From NCBI GenBank assembly GCA_014860585.1, contig JACZJL010000176.1:1-64000 (forward strand): 64,000 nt of DNA, written 5' to 3'. Shown piece by piece: positions 47,347 to 55,304 of the stretch. The position numbers were made by a program, and so were the translations under genes. Position 1 is the stretch's first letter. Each line of letters opens with the position of its first letter. Source of the DNA: Bacteroidales bacterium (GTDB lineage Bacteria > Bacteroidota > Bacteroidia > Bacteroidales > 4484-276). The notes under the pieces are model-generated. The model was not told where the DNA came from. It saw nothing but the letters and a program-made list of their open reading frames with translations, and did no database searches.

Positions 47347-47360
47347 GGAACCCAATTATC

Positions 47361-47423
47361 TTTCTGCAAACAGAAAATAAATTTATGATTTTGTTTCTGT
47401 AAACAGAAATTCTTTTATCTTTG
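47361..47423 (+). promoter_or_regulatory. Promoter with two operator-like palindromes
   Basis: TTTCTGCAAACAGAAA at 47361-47376 and TTTCTGTAAACAGAAA at 47394-47409 are two copies of one palindrome (TTTCTG-N4-CAGAAA), 33 bases apart. They lie on both sides of the -33 TTTG (47390-47393); the -7 is TATCTTTG at 47416-47423. The second copy occupies the promoter spacer, as expected for a repressor site. The regulator is not identified. Confidence 0.65.
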
Positions 47424-47444
47424 AGGGCTGAAAAAGCAAACCAC

Positions 47445-48773
47445 ATGGATAAGAATAAATTATTCGGTATTCTTAACGACTGGAATTACTGGGATAAGCC
47501 GGTTCCGGAGTTTTTTCCGAGGGAACATTACCAGGAGACAATAAATACATACCTGACGACCGGGGAGGTAATCGTGCTGAAAGGGATACGCAGGGCGGGG
47601 AAATCAACATTGATGATCAATCATATCCGGCATCTTACAGGAACTGGAGTGGATAAAAAGGAGATACTCTTCGTTAATTTTGAAGATCCCCGTTTCGATG
47701 GCGAACTGAACAGCGAACTGCTGGAACAAATTTTTGAGGTTTACAAAGAGTTTGTCAACAACCAAACAAAACCCCATATTTTCCTGGATGAAGTGCAGCA
47801 TGTTGCACAATGGGAAAAATGGGTACTTACAGGTTATGAACTTAACAGAGCGCAATTTTATGTAACCGGCTCATCTTCAAAACTCCTTAGCCGGGAGTTT
47901 GGCGCCGCGCTTAGTGGTCGGTTTCTTGCCATCAATGTTTTTCCGCTTTGTTTCGGCGAGTACCTCCTTTTTAAGGGTCAGCCAGCACCTGACAAGATTT
48001 CACTGATCACACAGAAACTGGTTTATAAAATAGCCTTCAACGATTACCTCAAAGCGGGAGGGTTCCCAAAGACGTGTTCACTTGAAGAGGATTTAAGGCG
48101 GCAGGAAATCATCATGTATTACGATACCATTATCCTTAAAGATATTGTAGCCCGCTACAACCTCAAAAACTACGACAGTGTTAAAAAAGTAGCCCGTTAT
48201 TTATTATCCAACATCGGCAAACCATTTAACCTGAACAAGGTGAGGCTTTCGCTCAATCTTTCGTACGATCTGGCCGATAAGTATTTCGAATACCTGAAAG
48301 ATACTTTTTTGTTGTTTGAGGTATTTCAATACGACCACTCATTAAACAAGCAATTTACCAATCTCCGCAAAGTGTATTGCATTGATAACGGAATACTTAC
48401 CAATACTTCCTTCAGGATTTCGGAAGACTATGGCAGGTACCTGGAAAATCTTGTTTTTATTGAATTACTGCGAAAGGGGCATGAGATTTATTTCCACAAA
48501 GGCAAAAAGGAATGTGACTTCGTCATAAAAGATGCAGTAAACATCACCCAGGCCATACAGGTATGCCGCACCATGCAGGATGACGAGACCAAAAAGAGGG
48601 AATTGGAAGGATTGATTGAAGCCATTGACACTTATGGATTAAAAGAAGGAACAATACTTACAGAGGATGAAGAATTCGAAATGGATGCAGAAGGCCGCAG
48701 AATCTTCGTTCAGCCCGTTTGGAAATGGATGCTGGAACACAACCAAATCAATTCATGCATCAACAACAGATAG
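47445..48773 (+). CDS. AAA ATPase with DUF4143 domain
   Basis: The start is the ATG at 47445, 22 bases after the -7 element. The 442-residue protein has Walker A (VLKGIRRAGKSTLMI), Walker B (PHIFLDEVQHV), an AAA_14-type core and a C-terminal DUF4143/nuclease-like domain (FIELLRKGHEIYFHKGKKECDFVI). Such proteins are abundant in Bacteroidota; their function is not settled and links to DNA conflict have been suggested. A pair of operator-like palindromes controls it. Confidence 0.88.
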   Translation: MDKNKLFGILNDWNYWDKPVPEFFPREHYQETINTYLTTGEVIVLKGIRRAGKSTLMINHIRHLTGTGVDKKEILFVNFEDPRFDGELNSELLEQIFEVYKEFVNNQTKPHIFLDEVQHVAQWEKWVLTGYELNRAQFYVTGSSSKLLSREFGAALSGRFLAINVFPLCFGEYLLFKGQPAPDKISLITQKLVYKIAFNDYLKAGGFPKTCSLEEDLRRQEIIMYYDTIILKDIVARYNLKNYDSVKKVARYLLSNIGKPFNLNKVRLSLNLSYDLADKYFEYLKDTFLLFEVFQYDHSLNKQFTNLRKVYCIDNGILTNTSFRISEDYGRYLENLVFIELLRKGHEIYFHKGKKECDFVIKDAVNITQAIQVCRTMQDDETKKRELEGLIEAIDTYGLKEGTILTEDEEFEMDAEGRRIFVQPVWKWMLEHNQINSCINNR

Positions 48774-48775
48774 CG

Positions 48776-49057
48776 ATGAAATTTTTTAAGCACCTCTTTG
48801 GTAAAAAGAACAAAAGGAATACGTCATTTTAATCTGGACCAAAACCTGACCCAGAACTTTTACCCAAAAAGGAAGCCCCTTTCAATGAAACCATTGCGGA
48901 GCAGGAGTCCCAACCAACAAAGGAGCAGGAGCCGCCAGTAAGTAAAAAGCCCGCAGTGCCTGCAGTGCCAGAGCAAAAAAGCCAAAGACCGCTGCCGAAC
49001 CCCGCCGGTGTGCGAAGCTCCCGGCGGGGTTTAACCCAACGCCATTTAAAAAGTTGA
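48776..49057 (+). pseudogene. Short gene interrupted by an in-frame stop
   Basis: From ATG 48776 the frame reads MKFFKHLFGKKNKRNTSF, then TAA (48830-48832). In the same frame it continues with GPKPDPELLPKKEAP...EQEPPVSKKPAVPAVPEQKSQ until TGA at 49055. Both halves have the look of one protein with a basic start and a Pro/Glu/Lys-rich tail, so a single nonsense change is likely. The end runs into the palindromic repeat at 48998, so the original C-terminus may be lost. Confidence 0.6.
48998..49032. repeat. GC-rich palindromic repeat, copy 2 of 3
   Basis: AACCCCGCCGGTGTGCGAAG and CTCCCGGCGGGGTTT form the same hairpin as at 47312-47346. It lies upstream of the promoter of the TerB-HD-RelA operon. 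Confidence 0.75.
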
Positions 49058-49075
49058 AAAAATATCATTTCCTCC

Positions 49076-49104
49076 TTGTTTTTGTAAAAATTATTCTAAT
49101 TTTG
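49076..49104 (+). promoter_or_regulatory. Promoter of the TerB-HD-RelA operon
   Basis: TTG at 49076-49078 and TAATTTTG at 49097-49104 fit the -33/-7 pattern with an 18-base spacer. The leader of about 80 bases before the first start codon is AT-rich. Confidence 0.5.
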
Positions 49105-49192
49105 TTAAGGTAAGAAAAATGAAGGGTTAAATGGGATTTTTCCATTTTCAATTTTCTTGAAAATTAACAGATTAACTAAATAAAATGAAAAG

Positions 49193-49534
49193 ATGAGCAA
49201 AATTACCTCCAACTGGAACGAACACGAGTTCAGGGTTTATCTCCTCCTTTATGCTGCCAATGCAGATTTTACGCTAAATGAGGAAGAAAAAGAAAAAATT
49301 CAGGCCAACGCAACCCAGCAAGAGTACCTGGAGATTTCAAGGGCTTTCGAAAAGGCCAATGACCAGGAAAGGCTGGAGACCATTCTTTCGTTCAGGGAGC
49401 AATATTTCCCCACCGATCAGCACATCGAACTGCTTCTGCAGGATGTATGCGGAATCTTGAAGTGCGATGAACGCTACAACATTTACGAACGAAGTTTCTT
49501 CATCCTGCTGAAGAAACTGCTCAGGGGAAATTAG
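49193..49534 (+). CDS. TerB-like helical protein
   Basis: The 113-residue all-helical protein has the TerB pattern: YLLLYAANADFTLNEEEKEKI in the first half and a second half ending ILKCDERYNIYERSFFILLKKLL. TerB domains bind metals or membranes and occur in phage-resistance and tellurite-resistance islands. It is the first gene of a four-gene row with the HD hydrolase 22 bases downstream. Confidence 0.7.
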   Translation: MSKITSNWNEHEFRVYLLLYAANADFTLNEEEKEKIQANATQQEYLEISRAFEKANDQERLETILSFREQYFPTDQHIELLLQDVCGILKCDERYNIYERSFFILLKKLLRGN

Positions 49535-49556
49535 TGCACCTCTTATTCCCCATGAG

Positions 49557-50147
49557 ATGCACAATCAATCAGCAACACCGGCACACACCCAATTTGGTAA
49601 AGGTGAACTGAAAAACATTCATTTCTCGCCTTACCTGGGTTATGCATTGAAACTGGCTGCCAAGCCCCGTCGCGGCGGGGGTAACATGTTCCGCCACCAG
49701 ATGGAGACCTTTGCTGTCCTGTTGGATTATGGCTACTTTCAGCCTGTCATACTGAAAGCCTCCCTGATACACGATTTGATTGAAGACAGCGACTGGACTG
49801 ACTTTTATGCTTTTGAAGAAATCGCATGTATTGATGAGGATGGCGCAGCCGTCCTTGCATTGGTGAAGGAAATTAGCCAGCGCGTGGTAAATGGCCAAAA
49901 AGAACCCAAGGGAGATTTTTTGCTCAGGGTGATGCTTCAGGGGTCGGAGCAAGTGAAAATACTTAAGCTGGCCGACAGAATTTCCAATCTCTCCGGGTTG
50001 CCCCACTATGGAGACATTGCTTTCATCCGGGGTTACATCATCGAAACCGAACAATACATCGTGCCTTTCGCTTCGAAAGTTGATACCGCAATGGCAGAGG
50101 AGATCAACCGGCGACTGAAATCATTAAAAAATTCCTTTCAACCATGA
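49557..50147 (+). CDS. Stand-alone HD hydrolase of the (p)ppGpp-hydrolase type
   Basis: The 196-residue protein has the order of an RSH hydrolase domain: His47 (FRHQMETFAVLLDYG), HD at 72-73 with ED at 76-77 (LIHDLIEDSDW), and VKILKLADRISNL with Asp140, close to the RelA/SpoT KLADRxxN motif. All metal ligands appear present. It would remove the 3' pyrophosphate from (p)ppGpp or a related alarmone. Its stop overlaps the start of the synthetase gene by 4 bases (ATGA), the arrangement seen for hydrolase antitoxins with toxic small alarmone synthetases. The antitoxin-like role is inference. Confidence 0.82.
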   Translation: MHNQSATPAHTQFGKGELKNIHFSPYLGYALKLAAKPRRGGGNMFRHQMETFAVLLDYGYFQPVILKASLIHDLIEDSDWTDFYAFEEIACIDEDGAAVLALVKEISQRVVNGQKEPKGDFLLRVMLQGSEQVKILKLADRISNLSGLPHYGDIAFIRGYIIETEQYIVPFASKVDTAMAEEINRRLKSLKNSFQP

Positions 50148-52738
50148 AAATGACCGTTGACCAATACAAAGAGCGTATCAGGCAGTTTGAAAAGATAAGG
50201 CCTGAATATCTTGCATTTGCAGAATTCCTGGATAAGGTTTTAAACAAGGCAGCCGGCAACTTTGGATTCCTTGCCATTGTTCAGTCAAGACCCAAATCAG
50301 TGGCAAGTTTCTCGTCAAAAATCATCATCAGGAATACCTATTCCAGACCGCTTGAAGAGATTACCGACCTGTGCGGCGCCAGGATCATCCTTCATTTCCA
50401 AAGTCAGGTTGACAAAATGTGCACGTTCATCAAAGAAAACTTCGAGGTGGATGAGGCCAAAAGCCTCGACCAGAAGTCAAAGCTGAAAGTGAATGAGTTT
50501 GGCTACCGATCCATCCATTACATTGTCACCCCTAAAAAAGATTCGATCCTTGGCATCCCCGTGGAGGATTGTCTGAAAGGGAAGAAAGCAGAGATTCAGG
50601 TACGAACCCTTGCCGAGCATGTTTGGGCCGATATTTCACACGACAGGATCTATAAACCCGATCTCAGGATCCCTGAAGACTGGAAACGTCAGGCGGCCAG
50701 GCTTTCGGCTATCCTCGAAGATGCAGACATTGACTTTGGCAATATGTCGAGAGAAATTGATCAAATGGCCAGGGTTTTCGAACTGCAATATGAAACGGCA
50801 AAAACACCCATTGAAATCGAAAAACTGAATACCCTGATATCAGTTTTCCGGGATAAGCCCGATGAGGCTGCGGTAAACGTACTGAAACTTTCAACAGTTT
50901 ACCGGGCAATGGGAAAATACTCCGATGCAGCCGGACTTTTAAAAACGTGGCTGAATGAACCTGTTAAACCGATGCTGAAACTCCGGTTGTGGTTTGAATA
51001 CGGGATTACCCTGAGCCTTACAAACTGCAGGGATGTTAATTCAACGGATTACACCAACGGATTGAAAGCGATCCGCCACAGCCTTGATCTGATTGAACAA
51101 CTTCCACCAGATGCAATGGAAGACTACAAAGAGGAGTTAAGCTACATCTTTTACCGCTATGGCAAGCTGCTGCAGCGAAATGAGGAGGAATCGGACACCA
51201 TGCATTCCTACTTCAGCCGTGCTCATCAAATGATGCCTGAAAACCCGCTGTACCTGGTTGGATTGATGGAGTCGGTGGTCATGCGGAACATTGACCTGGG
51301 TAAATATAGCGTTGAGTTGTTCAAAGCCGGCATGGAAAAAGCCATTACCAGCCTTTCAAGGCTGCTTGAGATGGGGATTAAGCGGGTTGCTGCATGGTTT
51401 GCCATCGGCAGGTGTTACTTTTTCGCCGGCGATGAATCAAGATGTATTGAAGCCTATGCCAATGCCGTCAGCACAATATTGGATGATCGCTACCATACAA
51501 GCATTTCAAGTGTAATAGCCGAAATTGAATTGGCCGGTCGCCTGAAACGATTCAACTATCCTTTGGCTAAACAGATTCAGATTTACCTGAACATTGCCCT
51601 TATCGGGTCGAAGCATTGTCCTGATCAGGAAAGATATCATAACTTCCTGAAAAATCAAGCCCTGAGAACTGCGGCTATTAAAACCCCTGTTGTTATTGTT
51701 GCGGGTGGCGCAGATAAAATGGACAAAGAAAAAGTTTCCATTTACTCCAATCATATCAGGGAACTGATGCATGGATTCAAGGGTACCATCATCAGCGGGG
51801 GAACAACATCGGGCATTCCGGGGTTGGTTGGAAAGATAAAAAAGGAGTACCGGGAAAAAGGTCAGGCAGAGTTTGAACTTATTGCTTACCTGCCAAAACA
51901 ACTGCCGGAGGACGCACACAAGTCTGATGCCTACGATGCTCATCATTATACTGATTCCGACAGATTTTCCTCGTTTGATATTCTTTCCTGCTGGAGCGAT
52001 CTGGTAGCTCAGGGCATCTCTCCGTCAGAAGTCATCCTGATCGGGATTGATGGTGGAAACATCGCCACACTTGAGTACATGATTGCCCTCTCTCTGGGAG
52101 CTACGGTGGGACTTGTTGCGTATAGCGGAAGGGCTGTTTCCGATTTCCTGCAAAACAAAACATGGAAAAATCATCCCGGACTTTTATCACTGCCTGACGA
52201 TCCCCATACCGTCTGGGCCTTGGTGAACCAGAAGGCGGAAACAAGCCTGAGCAGTGATGAGATAGAAAAGCTTGCTCCACTGGTTCATGAATTCTACCGC
52301 GCAAGAAAATTACAGAGCTTTAAGGCAGAAAGTGAAGACATAAACAATTACAAGGTGATCATGCCATGGGACAAACTGCACCCATCACTCAAAATTTCCA
52401 ACCGACAACAGGTTGCCTTTTACGAGCATATTCTGAAAAGAGTGAACCTGGGAATTCGCAAAGCCGATAAGCCGGAGTACTTTGAGATCCAAAGCAATGT
52501 TTCCGCCCAGGAATATGATCTCCTGGCTAAGCTCGAACATGCACGCTGGAATGCCGAACGGTTGCTTGACGGCTGGAGATTTGGGAAAGAAAAGGACCTG
52601 GCCAGGAAGCTAAATCCTTGCATTGTCCCCTGGGAGGAACTGGATGATGAAACCCGGCCATACGATTATGAACCGGTGAACAACATACCCATGCTATTGG
52701 GAAAGATTGGATATGAGGTGTTTAAAATTAATTCTTGA
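50144..52738 (+). CDS. RelA/SpoT synthetase-TPR-SLOG-RyR fusion protein
   Basis: The 864-residue protein has four parts. Residues 20-200 are a RelA/SpoT nucleotidyltransferase domain with RPKSVASFSSK (Arg49, Lys51), Asp75 in DLCGAR, GYRSIHY at 120-126 and EIQVRT at 150-155, so the synthetase site looks complete. Residues 200-505 are helical TPR-like repeats. Residues 513-700 are a Rossmann-type SLOG/LSDAT domain related to the TRPM N-terminus (VVIVAGGADKMD, IISGGTTSGIPGLV, VILIGIDGGNIATLEYMIALSLGA), which binds nucleotides. Residues 740-860 are a RyR domain (LEHARWNAERLLDGW...NPCIVPWEELDDETRPYDYEPV). Likely role: makes an alarmone or senses one through SLOG and RyR in a conflict response. Domain calls are by eye but clear; the combined function is inference. 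Confidence 0.82.
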   Translation: MKMTVDQYKERIRQFEKIRPEYLAFAEFLDKVLNKAAGNFGFLAIVQSRPKSVASFSSKIIIRNTYSRPLEEITDLCGARIILHFQSQVDKMCTFIKENFEVDEAKSLDQKSKLKVNEFGYRSIHYIVTPKKDSILGIPVEDCLKGKKAEIQVRTLAEHVWADISHDRIYKPDLRIPEDWKRQAARLSAILEDADIDFGNMSREIDQMARVFELQYETAKTPIEIEKLNTLISVFRDKPDEAAVNVLKLSTVYRAMGKYSDAAGLLKTWLNEPVKPMLKLRLWFEYGITLSLTNCRDVNSTDYTNGLKAIRHSLDLIEQLPPDAMEDYKEELSYIFYRYGKLLQRNEEESDTMHSYFSRAHQMMPENPLYLVGLMESVVMRNIDLGKYSVELFKAGMEKAITSLSRLLEMGIKRVAAWFAIGRCYFFAGDESRCIEAYANAVSTILDDRYHTSISSVIAEIELAGRLKRFNYPLAKQIQIYLNIALIGSKHCPDQERYHNFLKNQALRTAAIKTPVVIVAGGADKMDKEKVSIYSNHIRELMHGFKGTIISGGTTSGIPGLVGKIKKEYREKGQAEFELIAYLPKQLPEDAHKSDAYDAHHYTDSDRFSSFDILSCWSDLVAQGISPSEVILIGIDGGNIATLEYMIALSLGATVGLVAYSGRAVSDFLQNKTWKNHPGLLSLPDDPHTVWALVNQKAETSLSSDEIEKLAPLVHEFYRARKLQSFKAESEDINNYKVIMPWDKLHPSLKISNRQQVAFYEHILKRVNLGIRKADKPEYFEIQSNVSAQEYDLLAKLEHARWNAERLLDGWRFGKEKDLARKLNPCIVPWEELDDETRPYDYEPVNNIPMLLGKIGYEVFKINS

Positions 52739-52782
52739 TTTTTGACTATGTACCTTTAATCTTAACTTAAATACAAAAAATT

Positions 52783-54741
52783 ATGAAAAACTTTAAAAAA
52801 TTGAGTGCCGGCCTAATGACACTGATCATATTAAGCATTTTAACAATAGTCTTAGGCCATATTGCTTTTGAGATCGCTTTTCCGGATTATCCGTTCTTAA
52901 GGAAACTCTATCTTTCATTCCAGTTGTTCACAACAGAATCAGGTGACAAGTTTTACGAGAGCGAAAAATCTATTCCATTATTTGGACATCTAATTTTTAA
53001 TCTTGCCAGATTTCTTGCGATTTTCACGCTAATTTATACCATAGTGCTGGCATTTTTATCAATATTGAAAGATGAGTACTTTTTGACCAGAGTAAAGCGG
53101 ATGCATGAACACATTGTTATTTGTGGTCTGGGTAATCTTGGAACAGCAATCGCAAATAACTATGCACATAAAAACAAATTGGTTATTATTGAGAAAGACC
53201 CTGAAAATGAAAGCCTTGAATATTTCAGGAAACAAGGGGCAAAGGTCATCATAGGTAATTCACTCGACCCTGAAGTATTAAAAAAAGTCGGACTAAATCA
53301 TGCAAGTTACCTTTATGTACTAACAGGAGATGATTTCAGTAACCTAACGGTGATCTCACATGTAAAAAACATTCTTTCAAATACTGATGGTGGAAATCCA
53401 AAACTCTTTATAACGACAAACATTGACAGCAGGAATCTTAAAGTTGCAGCCAATCAGGAAATGGTTAAGATCCCTGAACGCAATAAATGTGCAGTGTGGT
53501 CGAGATTAAAAGAGCACAGAGCATTAGCTGATCAGATTAAAAGTATAGGGTCAATTGATGCAGCATCAACAGAGCAAAAGAATAAATTTACCGAGCTTAA
53601 AAACGAGCTGCTCAACTATGACCCCGATTGTCATAAAGATTCAACGCAATCAGGAATACGTACAAAACTATTTAATATCAATGAGCTTGCTGCATGGCAT
53701 ATTTTTCGGCAATATCCACCCGACCGGTTTAGACCTGTCACCTCAAAAAATGATGACCCCATTCATATTCTATTAATCGGATTCAGTCAAATGGGAGAAG
53801 AACTCCTCAAACTTTGCCTGCAAAATTGTCACTTCATCAGCAGGAAGAAAACCAAAATTACCATACTGGGAGAGAATACCCAATTGATTGAGAATAAAAT
53901 GTTGAATAAGCGAAAGGACATCAAAAAGTTGTTTTTCATGAGGTATGTCGAACTCAATCCTCATCACATCACGCCTGAAAGCAAGACAGGGAATAGACTT
54001 CAGGATGTTGACGTAATTTACATCTGTAGCGACTCCGATCGTTTGCAGGCATCTTATTCTATTAAAGCATTTGAGGTTTTTGGACAGAAAATCCCAATAG
54101 TACGCTGGTTTACAAAAGATGTGATGTCGGGGATAACAATTGAAAAGCCTGATAATATTCACACAGTGGAGATTTTTAAAGCTGTGGCTACTCACGAAAA
54201 CATAACCGATCTGAATATTGATAAAATTGCCATTGCTACACATCACCGATGGCTCAGGAGGGCAATAAAAAGCTACATCGAAAAAGTTGATAAAAATTTA
54301 ACTCCATCAGGAGAACTACCGGATCTTAAGGATACAATGTTGCCCTGGCATCTGCTTGATGAAGAAATACGGGATGACAACCGTTCGGTCGTGGAGCATA
54401 ATTTTATCAAATTAAGGGCGATGAAACAGTTTACCGACACAAAATATTTCCTGAGTCCATGGGAAGCAGAGATTGATCTCGGATTTCTTGATGACCAACA
54501 AAATGTATTACAGTTGGCCGAAATGGAACACCGGCGTTGGATGGCGACAAAATATTATTATGCCTGGCGGTACAATGCTAAAAGAGACGATCCTAAAAAA
54601 GAACACAATAATTTGATTGATTTCAATAGATTGGATGCCGGTACCAAAGCCTATGATATTGAGCAAATTAATGAGCTGAAACAAATATGGGAGCTCATCA
54701 AAAACATCAGCAAGAATGGCAAACCAAAGACAGGCGTGTAA
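52783..54741 (+). CDS. Two-TM RCK (TrkA-N) channel-like protein with C-terminal RyR domain
   Basis: The 652-residue protein has TM1 (residues 8-30), a short pore-helix-like segment (LYLSFQLFTTESG, 42-54) and TM2 (71-97). This is the two-helix channel layout, but the K+ filter TVGYG is absent. A TrkA-N/RCK Rossmann domain follows (HIVICGLGNLGTAIANN, 110-126), then a second Rossmann-like part (HILLIGFSQMGEELLKL) and a RyR domain at about 510-635 (LAEMEHRRWMATKYYYAWRYNAKRDD...RLDAGTKAYD). It lies 44 bases after the RelA fusion. It is AT-rich (53161-53220: 18 of 60 G+C) compared with that gene (50641-50700: 33 of 60). Possible role: a membrane effector gated by the same nucleotide signal. Inference. 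Confidence 0.75.
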   Translation: MKNFKKLSAGLMTLIILSILTIVLGHIAFEIAFPDYPFLRKLYLSFQLFTTESGDKFYESEKSIPLFGHLIFNLARFLAIFTLIYTIVLAFLSILKDEYFLTRVKRMHEHIVICGLGNLGTAIANNYAHKNKLVIIEKDPENESLEYFRKQGAKVIIGNSLDPEVLKKVGLNHASYLYVLTGDDFSNLTVISHVKNILSNTDGGNPKLFITTNIDSRNLKVAANQEMVKIPERNKCAVWSRLKEHRALADQIKSIGSIDAASTEQKNKFTELKNELLNYDPDCHKDSTQSGIRTKLFNINELAAWHIFRQYPPDRFRPVTSKNDDPIHILLIGFSQMGEELLKLCLQNCHFISRKKTKITILGENTQLIENKMLNKRKDIKKLFFMRYVELNPHHITPESKTGNRLQDVDVIYICSDSDRLQASYSIKAFEVFGQKIPIVRWFTKDVMSGITIEKPDNIHTVEIFKAVATHENITDLNIDKIAIATHHRWLRRAIKSYIEKVDKNLTPSGELPDLKDTMLPWHLLDEEIRDDNRSVVEHNFIKLRAMKQFTDTKYFLSPWEAEIDLGFLDDQQNVLQLAEMEHRRWMATKYYYAWRYNAKRDDPKKEHNNLIDFNRLDAGTKAYDIEQINELKQIWELIKNISKNGKPKTGV

Positions 54742-54855
54742 AAACAAATAACCATGCCCCAGCAAAGCAAAATATTTCGGGTAATAATCTGTACAAATTT
54801 TAGGTTCATAAGTTAGAATTTTGCAAAATAAGTCAATTGAGTATAAAACTATAAT

Positions 54856-55278
54856 ATGATATTAATGAATTTAGAAGAATTACATCACATCTGCATTCAA
54901 ACTGAGGTTTATTCTGAATCTTTGGATTTTTATGTCAACCTACTCGGTTTTGAAATTATCAAAGAAAATTATGATTTTCATGAGAGAGAATTTAATACGT
55001 GGATTAAAGCAGCAAACTGTAGAATCGAGTTACAGACTCCTAAAAAAGGCACAAATTTAAATAAATGGAGTAGTCTTAACAGTGGTCCTGTTCATTTAGC
55101 ATTTGTCGTAAATGACGTGGTTGCTGCTTACACACAAATTAACCAATTTGGATATAAAAACTTCAAAATGAAAAATGGAAAGGAACTCTATTCTGTGAAT
55201 CAAAATACTACCATTTTCAAAATTATTGCTCCGGAAGGAACTGAAATTGAAATTCGTGAGAATGCAAATCTTGATTAA
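54856..55278 (+). CDS. VOC-family protein (glyoxalase/dioxygenase fold)
   Basis: The 140-residue protein has the paired beta-alpha-beta modules of the vicinal oxygen chelate superfamily (LEELHHICIQTEVYSESLDFY... and GPVHLAFVVNDVVAAYTQI), with metal-ligand candidates at His (HHICI), His (VHLAF) and Glu (TEIEI). The substrate is unknown. It is the first gene of an AT-rich three-gene row with TIR and radical SAM genes (26- and 3-base gaps), so it may act on the same small molecule. Confidence 0.8.
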   Translation: MILMNLEELHHICIQTEVYSESLDFYVNLLGFEIIKENYDFHEREFNTWIKAANCRIELQTPKKGTNLNKWSSLNSGPVHLAFVVNDVVAAYTQINQFGYKNFKMKNGKELYSVNQNTTIFKIIAPEGTEIEIRENANLD

Positions 55279-55304
55279 TAGAAAATCAAAAAATCAGCTT
55301 AAAG

